NCBI GenBank assembly: GCA_030835385.1
Contig: JAURPI010000016.1
Span: forward strand, 248,001 to 312,000
DNA: 64,000 nt
Direction of reading: 5' to 3'
Source of the DNA: Alphaproteobacteria bacterium
GTDB lineage: Bacteria > Pseudomonadota > Alphaproteobacteria > Rhodospirillales > Rhodospirillaceae
How positions within the stretch are numbered: the first letter of the stretch is position 1; the number at the start of each line of letters is the position of its first letter. Positions 17,604 through 27,000 of this stretch are shown here, in pieces. A program made the position numbers and the translations under genes. Below the pieces are notes generated by a model, which had not been told where the DNA came from, searched no databases, and worked only from the letters and a program-made list of their open reading frames with translations.

Positions 17604-19294
17604 CGACTTCAGACATGTTCATTCAGCGTCGATTTCTCTCTCTTCCTGACGGCAAGCAGATTCACTTTCGCATGGCTGGCCGCGGCCCCGCGATGATTTT
17701 GATGCACCCGTCACCAATCTCGTCGGAAGCATTGGTCCCGGCCATAAGAGTTTTCTCGGAAAAGTTCACGTGTATCGCCCTTGATACACCAGGTTATGGA
17801 CTCTCAGATGACAGCGTTACTAAGAAGGAAGACCTATGGGGTTACGCCGACGCTGTTTGTCATGTCCTTGATGTCTTTAATCTAGAGTCCGCAGTTATCT
17901 ATGGTGCGGCGACCGGTGCACAGATTGGGACTCAGTTCGCGCGGCGTTTTCCCAACCGAACTCAGCTCCTGATGCTCGATGGTGCGGGTCATTTCACTGA
18001 CGAAGAAAGAGACTCTTTTTCCGACGGATATTTTTCTGATCTCACTCCAAGCCGAGATGGAACACACCTTCTTGCCGCGTGGGATGCCAGCCGCCACCTG
18101 TCTGTGTTTTTTCCCTGGATGTCGAGCCGCCTTGAAGATCGCATCCCATCTGGCCCAGCCCCTATCCAGTCTATTCAGGATCACGTCAACGATATGCTGC
18201 GTGCCGGTCCCGACTATCGCATTGCTTATTGGGAAGCGATGAAGTTTGAGAAGCATGCCAACACGATTCAGGTTGAGGTCCCGACTCTCTTATCTCTCAA
18301 CGCCGGCAGTGTGACGCGTTCTCATACAGATTCACTCATTGCTCAAGGCTTGCCTGATAATTTTAAAGTTGTTCCTAGTACACCACAGACTCGCTATCAG
18401 GCTTTGCTTGACGCAGCGGTTTCGTACACGGGCAATCCAGAATGTCCGCAAGCACCGCGGCAATTTAATGCGCAACCGTCGATTCAAAACGCCATGGTCA
18501 ATGTTCCGGGTGGACAATTGCGCGCACGGTTGTGTTTGGAGGGTGAGGGGCTTCCGCTGGTCGCCATTCATGACCCCGCCGGATCGAGCCACTTAGTCGA
18601 GCCCATTTTCAAACCCTACGTCGGCCGTCGCCCAGTGATCGCATTCGACAATCCCGGAAATGGCGAGTCTGACGCGGTGATCGACACGTTTAATTCAGAA
18701 ACCTACGCCGATGTCTTGAACGCTGCGCTTGATGAACTGGGGGTTGATGAGGTCGATGTGCTTGGCCGTTACTCTGGCGGACCGGTTGCGATGGAAATGT
18801 GTTTCCAGCGACCAGAGCGCGTTAAACATATCGTACAAGCTGGCGTGTCCTTCTATGAGGGTGCGGAACAGGCATCTCTGGTCGAGAATTATACGCCGTC
18901 GGTCGCGCCACGGTGGGATGGCAGCCATCTCATGACGGCGTGGTCTGTTATGCGCGATCAAAGTCTGTACTGGCCTTGGTTTAACCAAACCAAAGACGGA
19001 GTCTTATGGAACGACGGTGCTATTGACGTTGCGCTGACAGATTTGCGAACGCGAGAACTCCTCAAATGTGGTGACCGGTATCAAGAGGCCTACAACGCCA
19101 TGTGGCGATACCCCATGCGTGAAAAATTGCCTCGGCTCTCCATCCCGTGCTTGCTGTGTCACCCGAGCTGGGAGCCGGTGGCTTACACCACGGCCTTGGC
19201 ACTAGCCGTAGAACCGCGCTGTCAATCTGTCGAACTGGCGCCTAGAATGGCGGACTGGCACAGAGATCTAGACGCTTTTTTCAGCGCCTCTTGA
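17600..19294 (+). CDS. Second double-domain alpha/beta-hydrolase-fold protein, paralogue of the upstream gene
   Basis: The 564-residue product matches its neighbour along its whole length. Domain 1 has MILMHPSP, ALDTPGYGLSD and elbow GAATG (Ala104). Domain 2 has VAIHDPAGSS, AFDNPGNGESD and elbow GRYSGG (Tyr391). Cap signatures are SRDGTHLLAAW and RWDGSHLMTAW, the latter followed by YWPWFNQTKDG as in the neighbour. The GTG start overlaps the preceding TGA, giving translational coupling; an ATG five codons later is an alternative. The identical loss of the nucleophile in both copies suggests an ancestral state, not decay. The pair may act as a hetero-oligomer, or bind rather than cleave a ligand. 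Confidence 0.85.
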   Translation: MTTSDMFIQRRFLSLPDGKQIHFRMAGRGPAMILMHPSPISSEALVPAIRVFSEKFTCIALDTPGYGLSDDSVTKKEDLWGYADAVCHVLDVFNLESAVIYGAATGAQIGTQFARRFPNRTQLLMLDGAGHFTDEERDSFSDGYFSDLTPSRDGTHLLAAWDASRHLSVFFPWMSSRLEDRIPSGPAPIQSIQDHVNDMLRAGPDYRIAYWEAMKFEKHANTIQVEVPTLLSLNAGSVTRSHTDSLIAQGLPDNFKVVPSTPQTRYQALLDAAVSYTGNPECPQAPRQFNAQPSIQNAMVNVPGGQLRARLCLEGEGLPLVAIHDPAGSSHLVEPIFKPYVGRRPVIAFDNPGNGESDAVIDTFNSETYADVLNAALDELGVDEVDVLGRYSGGPVAMEMCFQRPERVKHIVQAGVSFYEGAEQASLVENYTPSVAPRWDGSHLMTAWSVMRDQSLYWPWFNQTKDGVLWNDGAIDVALTDLRTRELLKCGDRYQEAYNAMWRYPMREKLPRLSIPCLLCHPSWEPVAYTTALALAVEPRCQSVELAPRMADWHRDLDAFFSAS

Positions 19295-19416
19295 CGTTTA
19301 GCGCTTTAATCACAAAATAGAGACTGCATCACGCCGATCTCGGGTGATATCGCACCGGCGCCCACAGGGGCCCACAATCCGTCTCGCTCCTAGAGGAGAC
19401 AAAGAGGTATTTGGTT

Positions 19417-19884
19417 ATGACACGCATGTCCGTGTTTTCGAGCCCATTGCTGCTCGGTTTTGATCACATTGAGCGCGTGCTTGATCGGGTCAACAAGTCA
19501 TCCGGCGAGGGCTATCCGCCGTACAACATCGAACAGACTGGTGAACATGCTCTGCGCATTACGCTCGCTGTAGCTGGGTTTGCCGAGGAAGATTTGTCGG
19601 TCACGGTGGAAGACAATCAATTGGTGATTCGCGGCAGAAATGCCGAAGACACCTCGGAACGGGTGTTTTTGCATCGGGGCATTGCGGCGCGGCAGTTCAG
19701 CCGCAGCTTCGTTTTGGCCGAAGGTATTGAAGTCAAGAATGCTGGTCTGGATAAAGGTCTGTTACACATTGATCTTGAACGCCCAGTACCAGAACCGAAA
19801 GTGACAGAAATAAAAATCTCGTCGGCCAAGTCAAATAAGCCGAAACCAAAAACGATTGACGTTGACCCAACACCAATCGACTAG
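19417..19884 (+). CDS. Small heat-shock protein (Hsp20/IbpA family)
   Basis: The 155-residue product has the alpha-crystallin domain at about residues 30-125, including YNIEQTGEHALRITLAVAGF, DLSVTVEDNQLVIRGR and a late GLDKGLLHIDLER, followed by a short charged tail. It is an ATP-independent chaperone that holds unfolding proteins. The ATG at 19417 follows AGAGG at suitable spacing. It probably forms an operon with the DUF1150 gene 25 bases downstream, an arrangement typical of alphaproteobacteria. No clear ROSE-type thermosensor could be identified in the 122-base leader. Confidence 0.93.
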   Translation: MTRMSVFSSPLLLGFDHIERVLDRVNKSSGEGYPPYNIEQTGEHALRITLAVAGFAEEDLSVTVEDNQLVIRGRNAEDTSERVFLHRGIAARQFSRSFVLAEGIEVKNAGLDKGLLHIDLERPVPEPKVTEIKISSAKSNKPKPKTIDVDPTPID

Positions 19885-19909
19885 ACCAGAGCGAAAAAGG
19901 AGTACAAAC

Positions 19910-20137
19910 ATGATTAATTCATTGGTAGATAAACCAAACGCTTTAGCTTTGTCGCAAATCAATTTGGCTGATGTTGGGTTGGATCAAATCGCTTACATCC
20001 GCCCTGTCGTTATCGATGAGCAACCTGCTTGGTCGATATTCAATGCGGCTGGAGAGGCAGTCGGTGCGGCCCCAACTCGCGAGCAGGCTATGGTGGCGAT
20101 TCTACAGAATGACCTCACCCCGCATTTCGTGAATTGA
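19910..20137 (+). CDS. DUF1150 family protein
   Basis: A 75-residue protein with GLDQIAYIRPV, a central strand pair and AREQAMVAI-type helix ending in LQNDLTPHFVN, the plan of DUF1150. The family is small, of unknown function, and is typically encoded directly after hsp20 in alphaproteobacteria, as here, which suggests a role in heat-shock protein homeostasis. The start follows a strong AAAAAGGAGT; an upstream in-frame start would overlap hsp20 and is less likely. Confidence 0.88.
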   Translation: MINSLVDKPNALALSQINLADVGLDQIAYIRPVVIDEQPAWSIFNAAGEAVGAAPTREQAMVAILQNDLTPHFVN

Positions 20138-20212
20138 CGGCAGCTGGCCGGTGCGGTTGCAGCCAATCATCACACTTAAAATCTTGGGGCACGCTTGATA
20201 AAGTTACACCTT

Positions 20213-20289
20213 GTCCCCGTAGCTCAGTAGGATAGAGCACCAGATTCCTAATCTGGGGGCCGTGAGTTCGAATCTCGCCGGGGACGCCA
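20213..20289 (+). tRNA. tRNA-Arg (anticodon CCT)
   Basis: A 77-nucleotide cloverleaf. GTCCCCG pairs with CGGGGAC in the acceptor stem, the D-arm reads AGCTCAGTAGGATAGAGCA, the anticodon stem CCAGA/TCTGG encloses TTCCTAA with anticodon CCT at 20247-20249, and the T-arm contains GTTCGAATC. The CCA end is encoded (20287-20289). It decodes AGG. Confidence 0.97.
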
Positions 20290-20358
20290 TTCATTTTTGA
20301 ACGGCTTAGCTCTTTCAGATACTCCTATTGAGGTGAAGCTCCCTCTGTGTCCCTTGAC

Positions 20359-21717
20359 TCAGTTTTGATTGATCGCAACGTCTAGCTGAGTGCGATCGAT
20401 TTCTTTGCCGTTTATAAACACGCGCTCAATAGTTCGGCTGTTGCGTATATTGACTGACGGATCCTTTGACAGAATCACCATGTCAGCGCGCTTGCCGACT
20501 TCAATTGAACCTAGATACGCCTCAACCCCAATATATTTTGCACCATTGAGCGTCGAAAGTGTGATGACGTCTAGCGGTGGAATACCTGCTTCAGCGAGGA
20601 GTTCCATTTCCATATGAACCATGGGGCCAATCAATCTGTCTGTGCCCATGGCAATAATCGCACCGGCATCATGGAGCTGTTTGAGGTTCCGCAAGACGGC
20701 AGGAAGAACTCCCCTCATCCAGCCCGACATGCCAGATGAAGCGTAGCGGTTCCGTTCCGTTACCTTGTTAAACTGTCGCTCTTCTTCCGTCAGCGTTTCT
20801 GTAAAAAGCGGGTCATCAAAGAAAGTGTTGTCGAGCTCTACCCGCCCCACTGCGCCGAACAACAACGCTGTGCTGGAAATCACGACGCCTTGATCAGCCA
20901 CGTATTCTGCAAAACCTGTACTCGCATCTGCAAGAAATACAGGATGAGCGAGCGCGTCAACGCCGGCTGCAATGGCCAGGCGAGCTGCTTCTTCATCAGC
21001 GATATGAATAGTGGTTCGTACGCCGTTATCTTTCGCATAACGAATGAGTTGGCTGAAGTCATCGTCTGGAATAAGCGGTAAGTCTTGGCCGCGAGGACCC
21101 ATGCCGCGTCGGTCGCGGGTGAACTTAAGCATATCGGGTTTGTTAGCGAATAAAGCGTCAAGCTTCACTTTGCCGTCTTCAAATCCGTCCATGGTGGTTG
21201 CGCCAGCACAACAGGCGTAGCCATTTTTTTTGGCAACAAGGCTGCCGGTAGCATATATGCGTGGACTGACAATTCTACCCGCCAAAGAGTCGCTTCGCAT
21301 TTTATAGATGTACTTGTCATGATTGCCGGAGTCATAGACAGCCGTAACCCCGGCATAGAGAAAGCCATGCAGGACTTTGAGTCCTGTATCTGTGTCCATG
21401 ATCATCTCACGATTGCCAGGCCCAGTGCGCCCGCCGGGTAGATGCATATGGCTATCGATGAGGCCTGGCATAAGATATTTGCCGTCGCCGCCAATCTCTG
21501 TAGCGCCTTCTGGCGCCGAGGTGTTTTCTGTGGTGATCTTTGATATGAGACCATCAACGATCAGCACCGACGCATTTGGTAGCGGTTCGGCGCCGGTGCC
21601 GTCGATCAGAGTGATGTTCCGAATCAGCAAGGTCTCACTGCTGGTCCGTGCTCCAGCAGATCCAGTGCAGTAGAAACCAAGTAGAGCTAGAGAAATAAGA
21701 AGTCTGATTCTGTTCAT
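20359..21717 (-). CDS. Secreted amidohydrolase (imidazolonepropionase/prolidase-like group)
   Basis: A metal-dependent hydrolase of about 452 residues with a signal peptide (MNRIRLLISLALLGFYCTGSAGA). The HxH metal motif is GLIDSHMHLPGG. Further ligands lie in IHIADE, ALAHPVF and MGTDR. Composite flanking beta strands (ITLIDGTGAEPLPNASVLI and VGKRADMVILSKDP) match the family. The substrate is unknown. I chose the ATG at 21717, preceded by GGAG, over a GTG four codons upstream. It is divergent from the FAD monooxygenase gene and could share regulation with it. Confidence 0.88.
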   Translation of the reverse strand: MNRIRLLISLALLGFYCTGSAGARTSSETLLIRNITLIDGTGAEPLPNASVLIVDGLISKITTENTSAPEGATEIGGDGKYLMPGLIDSHMHLPGGRTGPGNREMIMDTDTGLKVLHGFLYAGVTAVYDSGNHDKYIYKMRSDSLAGRIVSPRIYATGSLVAKKNGYACCAGATTMDGFEDGKVKLDALFANKPDMLKFTRDRRGMGPRGQDLPLIPDDDFSQLIRYAKDNGVRTTIHIADEEAARLAIAAGVDALAHPVFLADASTGFAEYVADQGVVISSTALLFGAVGRVELDNTFFDDPLFTETLTEEERQFNKVTERNRYASSGMSGWMRGVLPAVLRNLKQLHDAGAIIAMGTDRLIGPMVHMEMELLAEAGIPPLDVITLSTLNGAKYIGVEAYLGSIEVGKRADMVILSKDPSVNIRNSRTIERVFINGKEIDRTQLDVAINQN

Positions 21718-21909
21718 GAGGTACTCCACCCATTGATTACCGATTAGGGTAGGGCTGGTCCGTTTCGTGCCACTAGTTCATTTGCTATCGTGCTCGCTGC
21801 GTGACGAGCGAACTCATTTCACCAGATGCATCGGTGGTATTCCCTTATTACACCTAGGGGCGCACATCGCTAATGTGCGCCAGTTGCGGGGCAGCAAAGG
21901 ACGTACACC

Positions 21910-23079
21910 TTGGGACATAAGCTTAAAATAGGCTTGGTTGGCGCTGGGCTTGGCGGCATGACCGCAGCTGTGGCTTTGCAGCAGCGCGGGATCAACGTCG
22001 TTGTTTATGAGCAGTCCCCGGAACTCGGCGAGATTGGTGCAGGTATTACGGTTGGCCCCAACGCGAACCGGGTCATTACTGGGCTAGGCTTGGAAGACGA
22101 ATTTGAAGCCCTCGCCAGCGCAACACCGCACGCCGGCATATTGCATTACGAGACAGGCGAACGGCTCAATTATATTCCCCGTGGTCATGACGCGTATATG
22201 AAAGACCATGGCGCCGTGTCGCGCCTTATGCACCGGGCAGATGTACACGCAGCTTTGGAACGGGCGTTCAACGCCGATGAAGATTCGCTCAAGCTGAAAT
22301 ACAAACTCACCGATATTTCGCAAGATGATGACGGCGTGACACTAAAGTTTGCTAACGGTGAAACAGATCGTGTTGACGTTGCCATCGCTTGCGATGGTCT
22401 GAAGTCGATTATTAGAGACAAGCTCTTTCCCACGGAACCGCCCGTGTTTACCGGGTACATGGCCTGGCGTGGATTGGTGGACCGGTCGCGTGTTCCAAAT
22501 GTAAGCGTTGATCCACACTTTGCGGCGTATCCTGCTGAAGACAAAATGTTTGCGCGATATCCGGTGCGACATGGCACCCTGATTAACTATGTCGCCAATG
22601 CTCGACGGTCCGGCTACACCTCCGAAAGCTGGAAAGACCAAACCGACATCACAGAGGTCTTAGAAGAATTTGAGGGCTGGTGTGATGATGTGGTGGGCAT
22701 TATTCGCGCGACCCCTGAGGGGCGTTGCAATCGCTGGGCATTGCACAGCCGCAAACCCCTCGACAGTTGGATCAAGGGCCGAGTCAGTCTGCTTGGAGAT
22801 GCAGCCCATCCGATGACCCCTTTCCATGGCATGGGCGCCGGTATGGCCATTGAAGATGCCGCTGTCCTGGCCCGCTGTTTTGAGGCGTCCGGGGATGATT
22901 GGCAGGATGCGTTGCGCCGGTATGAGTGTGCGCGTTTAGGCCGGGCCAACAAGTTCCATGTCGCCTCACTCGAGCGAGGGCAGACCTACATGAGCGCAAA
23001 ACCCGACGACCGCAAGCAATCCCCCAGCGCTGGCGTTGAGGATGAACTCGGGTACGACGCCATGACTGTGGCCATTTGA
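21910..23079 (+). CDS. FAD-dependent monooxygenase, salicylate hydroxylase-like
   Basis: A 389-residue class A flavoprotein aromatic hydroxylase. The dinucleotide fold GLVGAGLGGMTAAVAL opens the protein, the DG motif reads VAIACDGLKSIIRDKL near residue 160, and GDAAHPMTPFHGMGAGMAIEDA near 297 binds the FAD ribityl/phosphate. The closest reaction types are salicylate 1-hydroxylase and 3-hydroxybenzoate 6-hydroxylase, which use NAD(P)H and oxygen. The actual aromatic substrate is not known. The start is TTG. Confidence 0.9.
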   Translation: MGHKLKIGLVGAGLGGMTAAVALQQRGINVVVYEQSPELGEIGAGITVGPNANRVITGLGLEDEFEALASATPHAGILHYETGERLNYIPRGHDAYMKDHGAVSRLMHRADVHAALERAFNADEDSLKLKYKLTDISQDDDGVTLKFANGETDRVDVAIACDGLKSIIRDKLFPTEPPVFTGYMAWRGLVDRSRVPNVSVDPHFAAYPAEDKMFARYPVRHGTLINYVANARRSGYTSESWKDQTDITEVLEEFEGWCDDVVGIIRATPEGRCNRWALHSRKPLDSWIKGRVSLLGDAAHPMTPFHGMGAGMAIEDAAVLARCFEASGDDWQDALRRYECARLGRANKFHVASLERGQTYMSAKPDDRKQSPSAGVEDELGYDAMTVAI

Positions 23080-23218
23080 GGCCTGTTTTCCGGCGATTCT
23101 CATAGCGGTCATACTATGTTACGCTTTCGCGAGCACCCACCAATCTGACCCACTATGGGTTTTACCCGCGGCATAGATTTATGCTGAGTGCGCGGTGAGA
23201 AGGGGCGGGGACGACACG

Positions 23219-23668
23219 ATGTCTGACATAGATGAAGAAATTGCCGTCAATGATGTGGTGGTCGAGATTGTGGTTGTGCTTGGTGCACATATAGACCCGA
23301 GCGCCCCCGAGCTGATCGCCTGGAACGGTAGTGCTGAATTGGCACGGGAGCTGATCAACGCGGTGCCGTTGCTAGCCAAGAGCACACACATCACGTTGCT
23401 GCAAGTCGATGATCTTGAGCCCGGATCGACAGAGCTTACGGAAGCGGAAGCTTGTCTGAGGCTTCGCGGAATCGGGGCAACGACAAAGACGACGAAGAGT
23501 GGCAAGGCATCAGTTTCTAAACTCATAGAAGAAGAGTCGACCGCGATGGGTGCCGGCTATGTCGTAATGGGTGCCTACACCCACAACCCTTGTCGAGAGC
23601 TTGTTTTCGGCGGCGTAACTCAGCACACGATCACACATACTAAACTGCCGGTCTTGCTCGCCCACTAA
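23219..23668 (+). CDS. Universal stress protein family, single domain
   Basis: The 149-residue product has the UspA core: AWNGSAELARELINAVPLL near residue 40, then a late AMGAGYVVMGAYTHNPCRELVFGGVTQ with the nucleotide-binding G-x2-G-x9-G type pattern, and a final strand LPVLLAH. It resembles the second domain of two-domain Usp proteins. The acidic N-terminus (MSDIDEEIAVNDVVVE) is not typical, so it may be a shortened relative. The ATG at 23219 is preferred to a GTG eight codons upstream. Confidence 0.8.
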   Translation: MSDIDEEIAVNDVVVEIVVVLGAHIDPSAPELIAWNGSAELARELINAVPLLAKSTHITLLQVDDLEPGSTELTEAEACLRLRGIGATTKTTKSGKASVSKLIEEESTAMGAGYVVMGAYTHNPCRELVFGGVTQHTITHTKLPVLLAH

Positions 23669-23755
23669 GAGGTGATGACCGGCATAATTGTCCAGGTTTT
23701 CCATTCGCTGTAGTCTTGGGGCTCTGTTTTTATGTGAGCACCAAGGAGACGGGGT

Positions 23756-24940
23756 ATGCCCACACGCTTAAGTCACGACTTGGCCATAGACTCCACACGG
23801 GATGAAACAGCCCGCCAAGGGTTTGCGACAGGAATGCGACAATATGTGCTGGGCAATCTTGCCGGGCACATGCGCACCGTATACGACCGACGGGTGCAGC
23901 CGTCCTTTGAGAAGAAAAATGGTAGAGGCCCGAAAGATGGGCCCGAAATCCATAAGGCGATAAAGCCGGACTCCATATTCAAGTTCTATTCTGCGGTACG
24001 CAACGGAACGCAAGAATTGGTTTGGCGTTCTGTCCTGCCGGGAATCGCAAGGGCATCCGCACAGCTCGCCGAAAAAGCCGCAGAGCAAAATGCCGATGAT
24101 GCAACCCTTCATCTCGACTCCACGCTCGAGGTGCCACGGTATATCAGTGAGCTTGATGTTCACCTAATGCCCGGCTGCTATCACACAGAACGGTTTGATG
24201 GCGATGTCGCCCAAGGGGCGCTGTACGACAACGGTCTGTCTGTTTTTCTCATGGGGTATCTTGGACCGGAGATGGATGACACAGGGCGATCGGTGGCTCA
24301 ATTCATCAAAGCCCGGTATCCAGATTTTGCTCCCGAGACGATGATCGATATCGGAGCGACAATTGGATTCAACACGTTACCTTGGCTTGAAGCGTGGCCC
24401 GATTTAGAGGTTCATGCCATTGATCCGGCCGCGCCTAATGTCCGGTATGGTCATGCCCGTTGCAAGGCTATGGGGCAGCCGATCCACTTTCATCAAATGA
24501 ATGGCACGGACCTCAAGTTTGAAGACAACAGCATTGATATCGTGTGGTCGGCCATGGTGTTACACGAACTTCCACCGGCTGACGTAGCCAAGGTGCTGGT
24601 TGAGAGTTATCGCGTACTCAAGCCAGGCGGCCTGATGATTCATATGGAGCTGCCGTTGAACGCAGACATGGAACCCTATGATCAGTTCTATATGGACTGG
24701 GACGCGTACTATAACAAAGAGCCGTTCTACAAATCTTTGCGCGATACAGACGTGCAAAAGGCGGTCACGGATGCCGGATTTGATGAGGGGAATTTCGTTC
24801 GCTTCGTCATTCCAAGCCAGCATGGGTTTGGAGCAGATGCCATAAAATATGCTGCCGCGGCAAGTGCGGACGCGGTTGAAGGTAATGTAGGCAAACTGCA
24901 GGGCGGTCTAAAGTGGTTCACTTTTGGTGGTTGGAAGTAG
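23756..24940 (+). CDS. SAM-dependent methyltransferase, paralogue of the gene at 8106
   Basis: The 394-residue protein shares the layout of the 8106 gene: about 190 N-terminal residues of unknown fold, then a Rossmann methyltransferase. Shared stretches include YGHARCKAMGQPIHFHQM, corresponding to WGHARCESEGVPIHFNQM in the paralogue. Motif I reads MIDIGATIGFNTLPW, so the second glycine of GxGxG is lost. The post-motif region RVLKPGGLMIHME is normal. It may bind SAM differently or act on another substrate. AAGGAG precedes the start. Confidence 0.85.
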   Translation: MPTRLSHDLAIDSTRDETARQGFATGMRQYVLGNLAGHMRTVYDRRVQPSFEKKNGRGPKDGPEIHKAIKPDSIFKFYSAVRNGTQELVWRSVLPGIARASAQLAEKAAEQNADDATLHLDSTLEVPRYISELDVHLMPGCYHTERFDGDVAQGALYDNGLSVFLMGYLGPEMDDTGRSVAQFIKARYPDFAPETMIDIGATIGFNTLPWLEAWPDLEVHAIDPAAPNVRYGHARCKAMGQPIHFHQMNGTDLKFEDNSIDIVWSAMVLHELPPADVAKVLVESYRVLKPGGLMIHMELPLNADMEPYDQFYMDWDAYYNKEPFYKSLRDTDVQKAVTDAGFDEGNFVRFVIPSQHGFGADAIKYAAAASADAVEGNVGKLQGGLKWFTFGGWK

Positions 24941-24952
24941 CGAAGTCCAACT

Positions 24953-26182
24953 TTACGCGTAGGCCTGTTCCAATACGGCTTTAACCAAAGGCAGTCCGCA
25001 CGGTCCTGGCCCGACGCCCGTATGCATGACGTTATGACTGAATCCGAAGCCCAGTTTGATATCGGGATCTGCAAATGTGTATGAGCCGCCAGCCCCTGCA
25101 TAGCCGAAACAGCGGTCTCCCTGACCCATCGGCGTAACCGGCGGGCAGTTCAATTCAAATCCATGCGAGAACCTCAGTTCGAGCGTATTGACGGCACATG
25201 TTTCCCGAACAGTTTCGGTGCTGGCCAACTCCAAAGTCTCGGGTGATAGAATTGTGATGCCATTGAGTGATCCGTCATTCGCCAGCGCGCCATACAATTT
25301 TGCCATTGCGCGCGCGTTTGTGTGACCTGTACCGGCACCGTTTTCGGCTTTGCGCCATGTCTTGGTGTTATAGGTCTCGTCAGGGTCACGTCCCTTCATG
25401 CTTTTGGCAAAAATGCTGTCCGGGTTTGCGTCAATCATTTTGCCGAATTGGGTTGGGTCACTTTGATATACCGTTGCCAATCTGGGCGTGATGTCATCGG
25501 GCACCGCAAAATGCCAATCGATGTCTAGAGGGCCGGCGACCTCATCTTGCCAAAATTGGGCGAGACGTCGTCCGCCATTCACTTTAAAGCACAGGCCAGC
25601 CAGCAAGTACCCTTGCGTCATATTGAGGTAGCCGAGTTGAGATCCAGCGTCCCAGTTAAGAGACGTCTGTTCTATGGTCTCAATCATGACATCCCAATCA
25701 CTGACTTGCCCGGGCGCCAATTCTGCATCGACGAAGGACAGTCCCGCCGTGTGGTTCAAGAGATGGCGCACAAGAACGCTATCTTTTCCGTTGGTGGCAA
25801 AAGCAGGCCAGTACTCGGCGACAGCCGTATCTAAATCAAGCAAGCCTTGGTCGATCATTCTCAAAGTTAAAAGCGTGCCCGCCGTTTTTGAGACCGACCA
25901 ACAACAGCACAGGGTGTCTTTTTGCCAAACCTGATCGCGTTCTACATCTGCGTATCCACCCCAAAGATCAATAACTGGTTCTCCATTAATCACTACAGCG
26001 CAGCTTGCGCCGACATCGCCATTGTGGCCGCGGTCAGTAAGGTTTTGCTCGAATATATCTGCAACCCCCTGAAATTTCGGGTCGCAGTGGCCAAAGATTC
26101 CTGGTGATTTGCCCTTTAGGAATGGGCTAAGGCCGCTTTCTTCTTCGGTCACGGGAAGGTCCTCGCAGGTTTCATCTTGCAT
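24953..26182 (-). CDS. Serine hydrolase, beta-lactamase/esterase class C family
   Basis: A 409-residue cytoplasmic-looking protein without a signal peptide. The catalytic SxxK is SVSK (Ser96, Lys99), and YLNMTQGYLLAGL supplies the Tyr motif. Late GYAGAGGSYTFADP is the third conserved block. This places it with the EstB-like carboxylesterases rather than true beta-lactamases. In contrast to the pair at 37-40 kb, its SxxK is intact. It converges on the methyltransferase gene 12 bases away. Confidence 0.87.
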   Translation of the reverse strand: MQDETCEDLPVTEEESGLSPFLKGKSPGIFGHCDPKFQGVADIFEQNLTDRGHNGDVGASCAVVINGEPVIDLWGGYADVERDQVWQKDTLCCCWSVSKTAGTLLTLRMIDQGLLDLDTAVAEYWPAFATNGKDSVLVRHLLNHTAGLSFVDAELAPGQVSDWDVMIETIEQTSLNWDAGSQLGYLNMTQGYLLAGLCFKVNGGRRLAQFWQDEVAGPLDIDWHFAVPDDITPRLATVYQSDPTQFGKMIDANPDSIFAKSMKGRDPDETYNTKTWRKAENGAGTGHTNARAMAKLYGALANDGSLNGITILSPETLELASTETVRETCAVNTLELRFSHGFELNCPPVTPMGQGDRCFGYAGAGGSYTFADPDIKLGFGFSHNVMHTGVGPGPCGLPLVKAVLEQAYA

Positions 26183-26238
26183 GGATACGGGGCTGACGGG
26201 TTATCCTAGAGTTAATCAATAATCTAGGGGACGCCAAC

Positions 26239-26994
26239 ATGGCCATGAAATTATTTTACTCACCCATTCATGGGTTTATTCACAAAGTCTTGGTTGTTAC
26301 CCACGAAGCTGGGGTTTGGGATCAGCTCGACTTTGTGCCTGTTTATCCGGTGCAGGACGGTTATTCCATTGCAGCCATAAATCCTCTGCACAAAGTTCCA
26401 ACATTGGCTCTAGATGACGGCACGGTTTTGTACGGAAGCCAAACTGTCGTGGAATATTTGGATTCTTTGTCGACCACAGGCCATCGTCTGTATCCCGCCG
26501 AAGGCCCAGCCCGCTGGGATGCGGTGCGACGTTTGGCGCTCGCTGATACTCTATTTGAGGTGACCGTTGTTATGGCTTTGGAGAATCTGGAGAAGCCGCC
26601 ACGGGAAATGGTGTTTAAGTGGAACTGGGCGAAGGTGGTTCGCGCGGTCGATCAGATGGAAGAAGATGCGGTCAAAGGGTTTGCGTCATTCGATATCGGG
26701 CAAGCGTCGGCTCTACATGGTCTTTCCTACCTTGATCGTCAGACCGGCCGTGGATTGCACGCCCCCGTGCCGAAAGAATGGAACTGGCGCGATGGTCGTC
26801 CCGCATTGACGGCGTGGTGGGACCAAGCTGTGCAGAGGCCATCTGTATTGTCTCACTTTAATAAGGAGTATGAAGGCCAAGACAGTGCTGAATATTGCCA
26901 ATCAAAAGTGGCCGAAGTGCTGAGAGCCCAAGGCAGGCCAGCCCCAGATACGCCAACACCGCTTCCCGTCGACTTTGTCCCACCTGGGGACTAG
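26239..26994 (+). CDS. Glutathione S-transferase family protein
   Basis: The N-terminal thioredoxin-like domain contains MKLFYSPIHGFIHKVLV with a Ser at the usual catalytic position, the cis-proline segment HKVPTLALDDG and the glutathione-contact YGSQTVVEYLDSL. A helical C-terminal domain follows, with a proline-rich tail (RPAPDTPTPLPVDFVPPG). It likely conjugates glutathione to, or removes halide or ether groups from, an electrophilic substrate. It lies 6 bases before the flavin reductase gene, so a shared operon is likely. Confidence 0.9.
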   Translation: MAMKLFYSPIHGFIHKVLVVTHEAGVWDQLDFVPVYPVQDGYSIAAINPLHKVPTLALDDGTVLYGSQTVVEYLDSLSTTGHRLYPAEGPARWDAVRRLALADTLFEVTVVMALENLEKPPREMVFKWNWAKVVRAVDQMEEDAVKGFASFDIGQASALHGLSYLDRQTGRGLHAPVPKEWNWRDGRPALTAWWDQAVQRPSVLSHFNKEYEGQDSAEYCQSKVAEVLRAQGRPAPDTPTPLPVDFVPPGD

Positions 26995-27000
26995 TCGGCC

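Noticed and set aside
20213-20289. tRNA-Arg as an integration site of a genomic island
   Set aside because: No integrase gene and no second copy of the tRNA 3' end were found in the flanking sequence.
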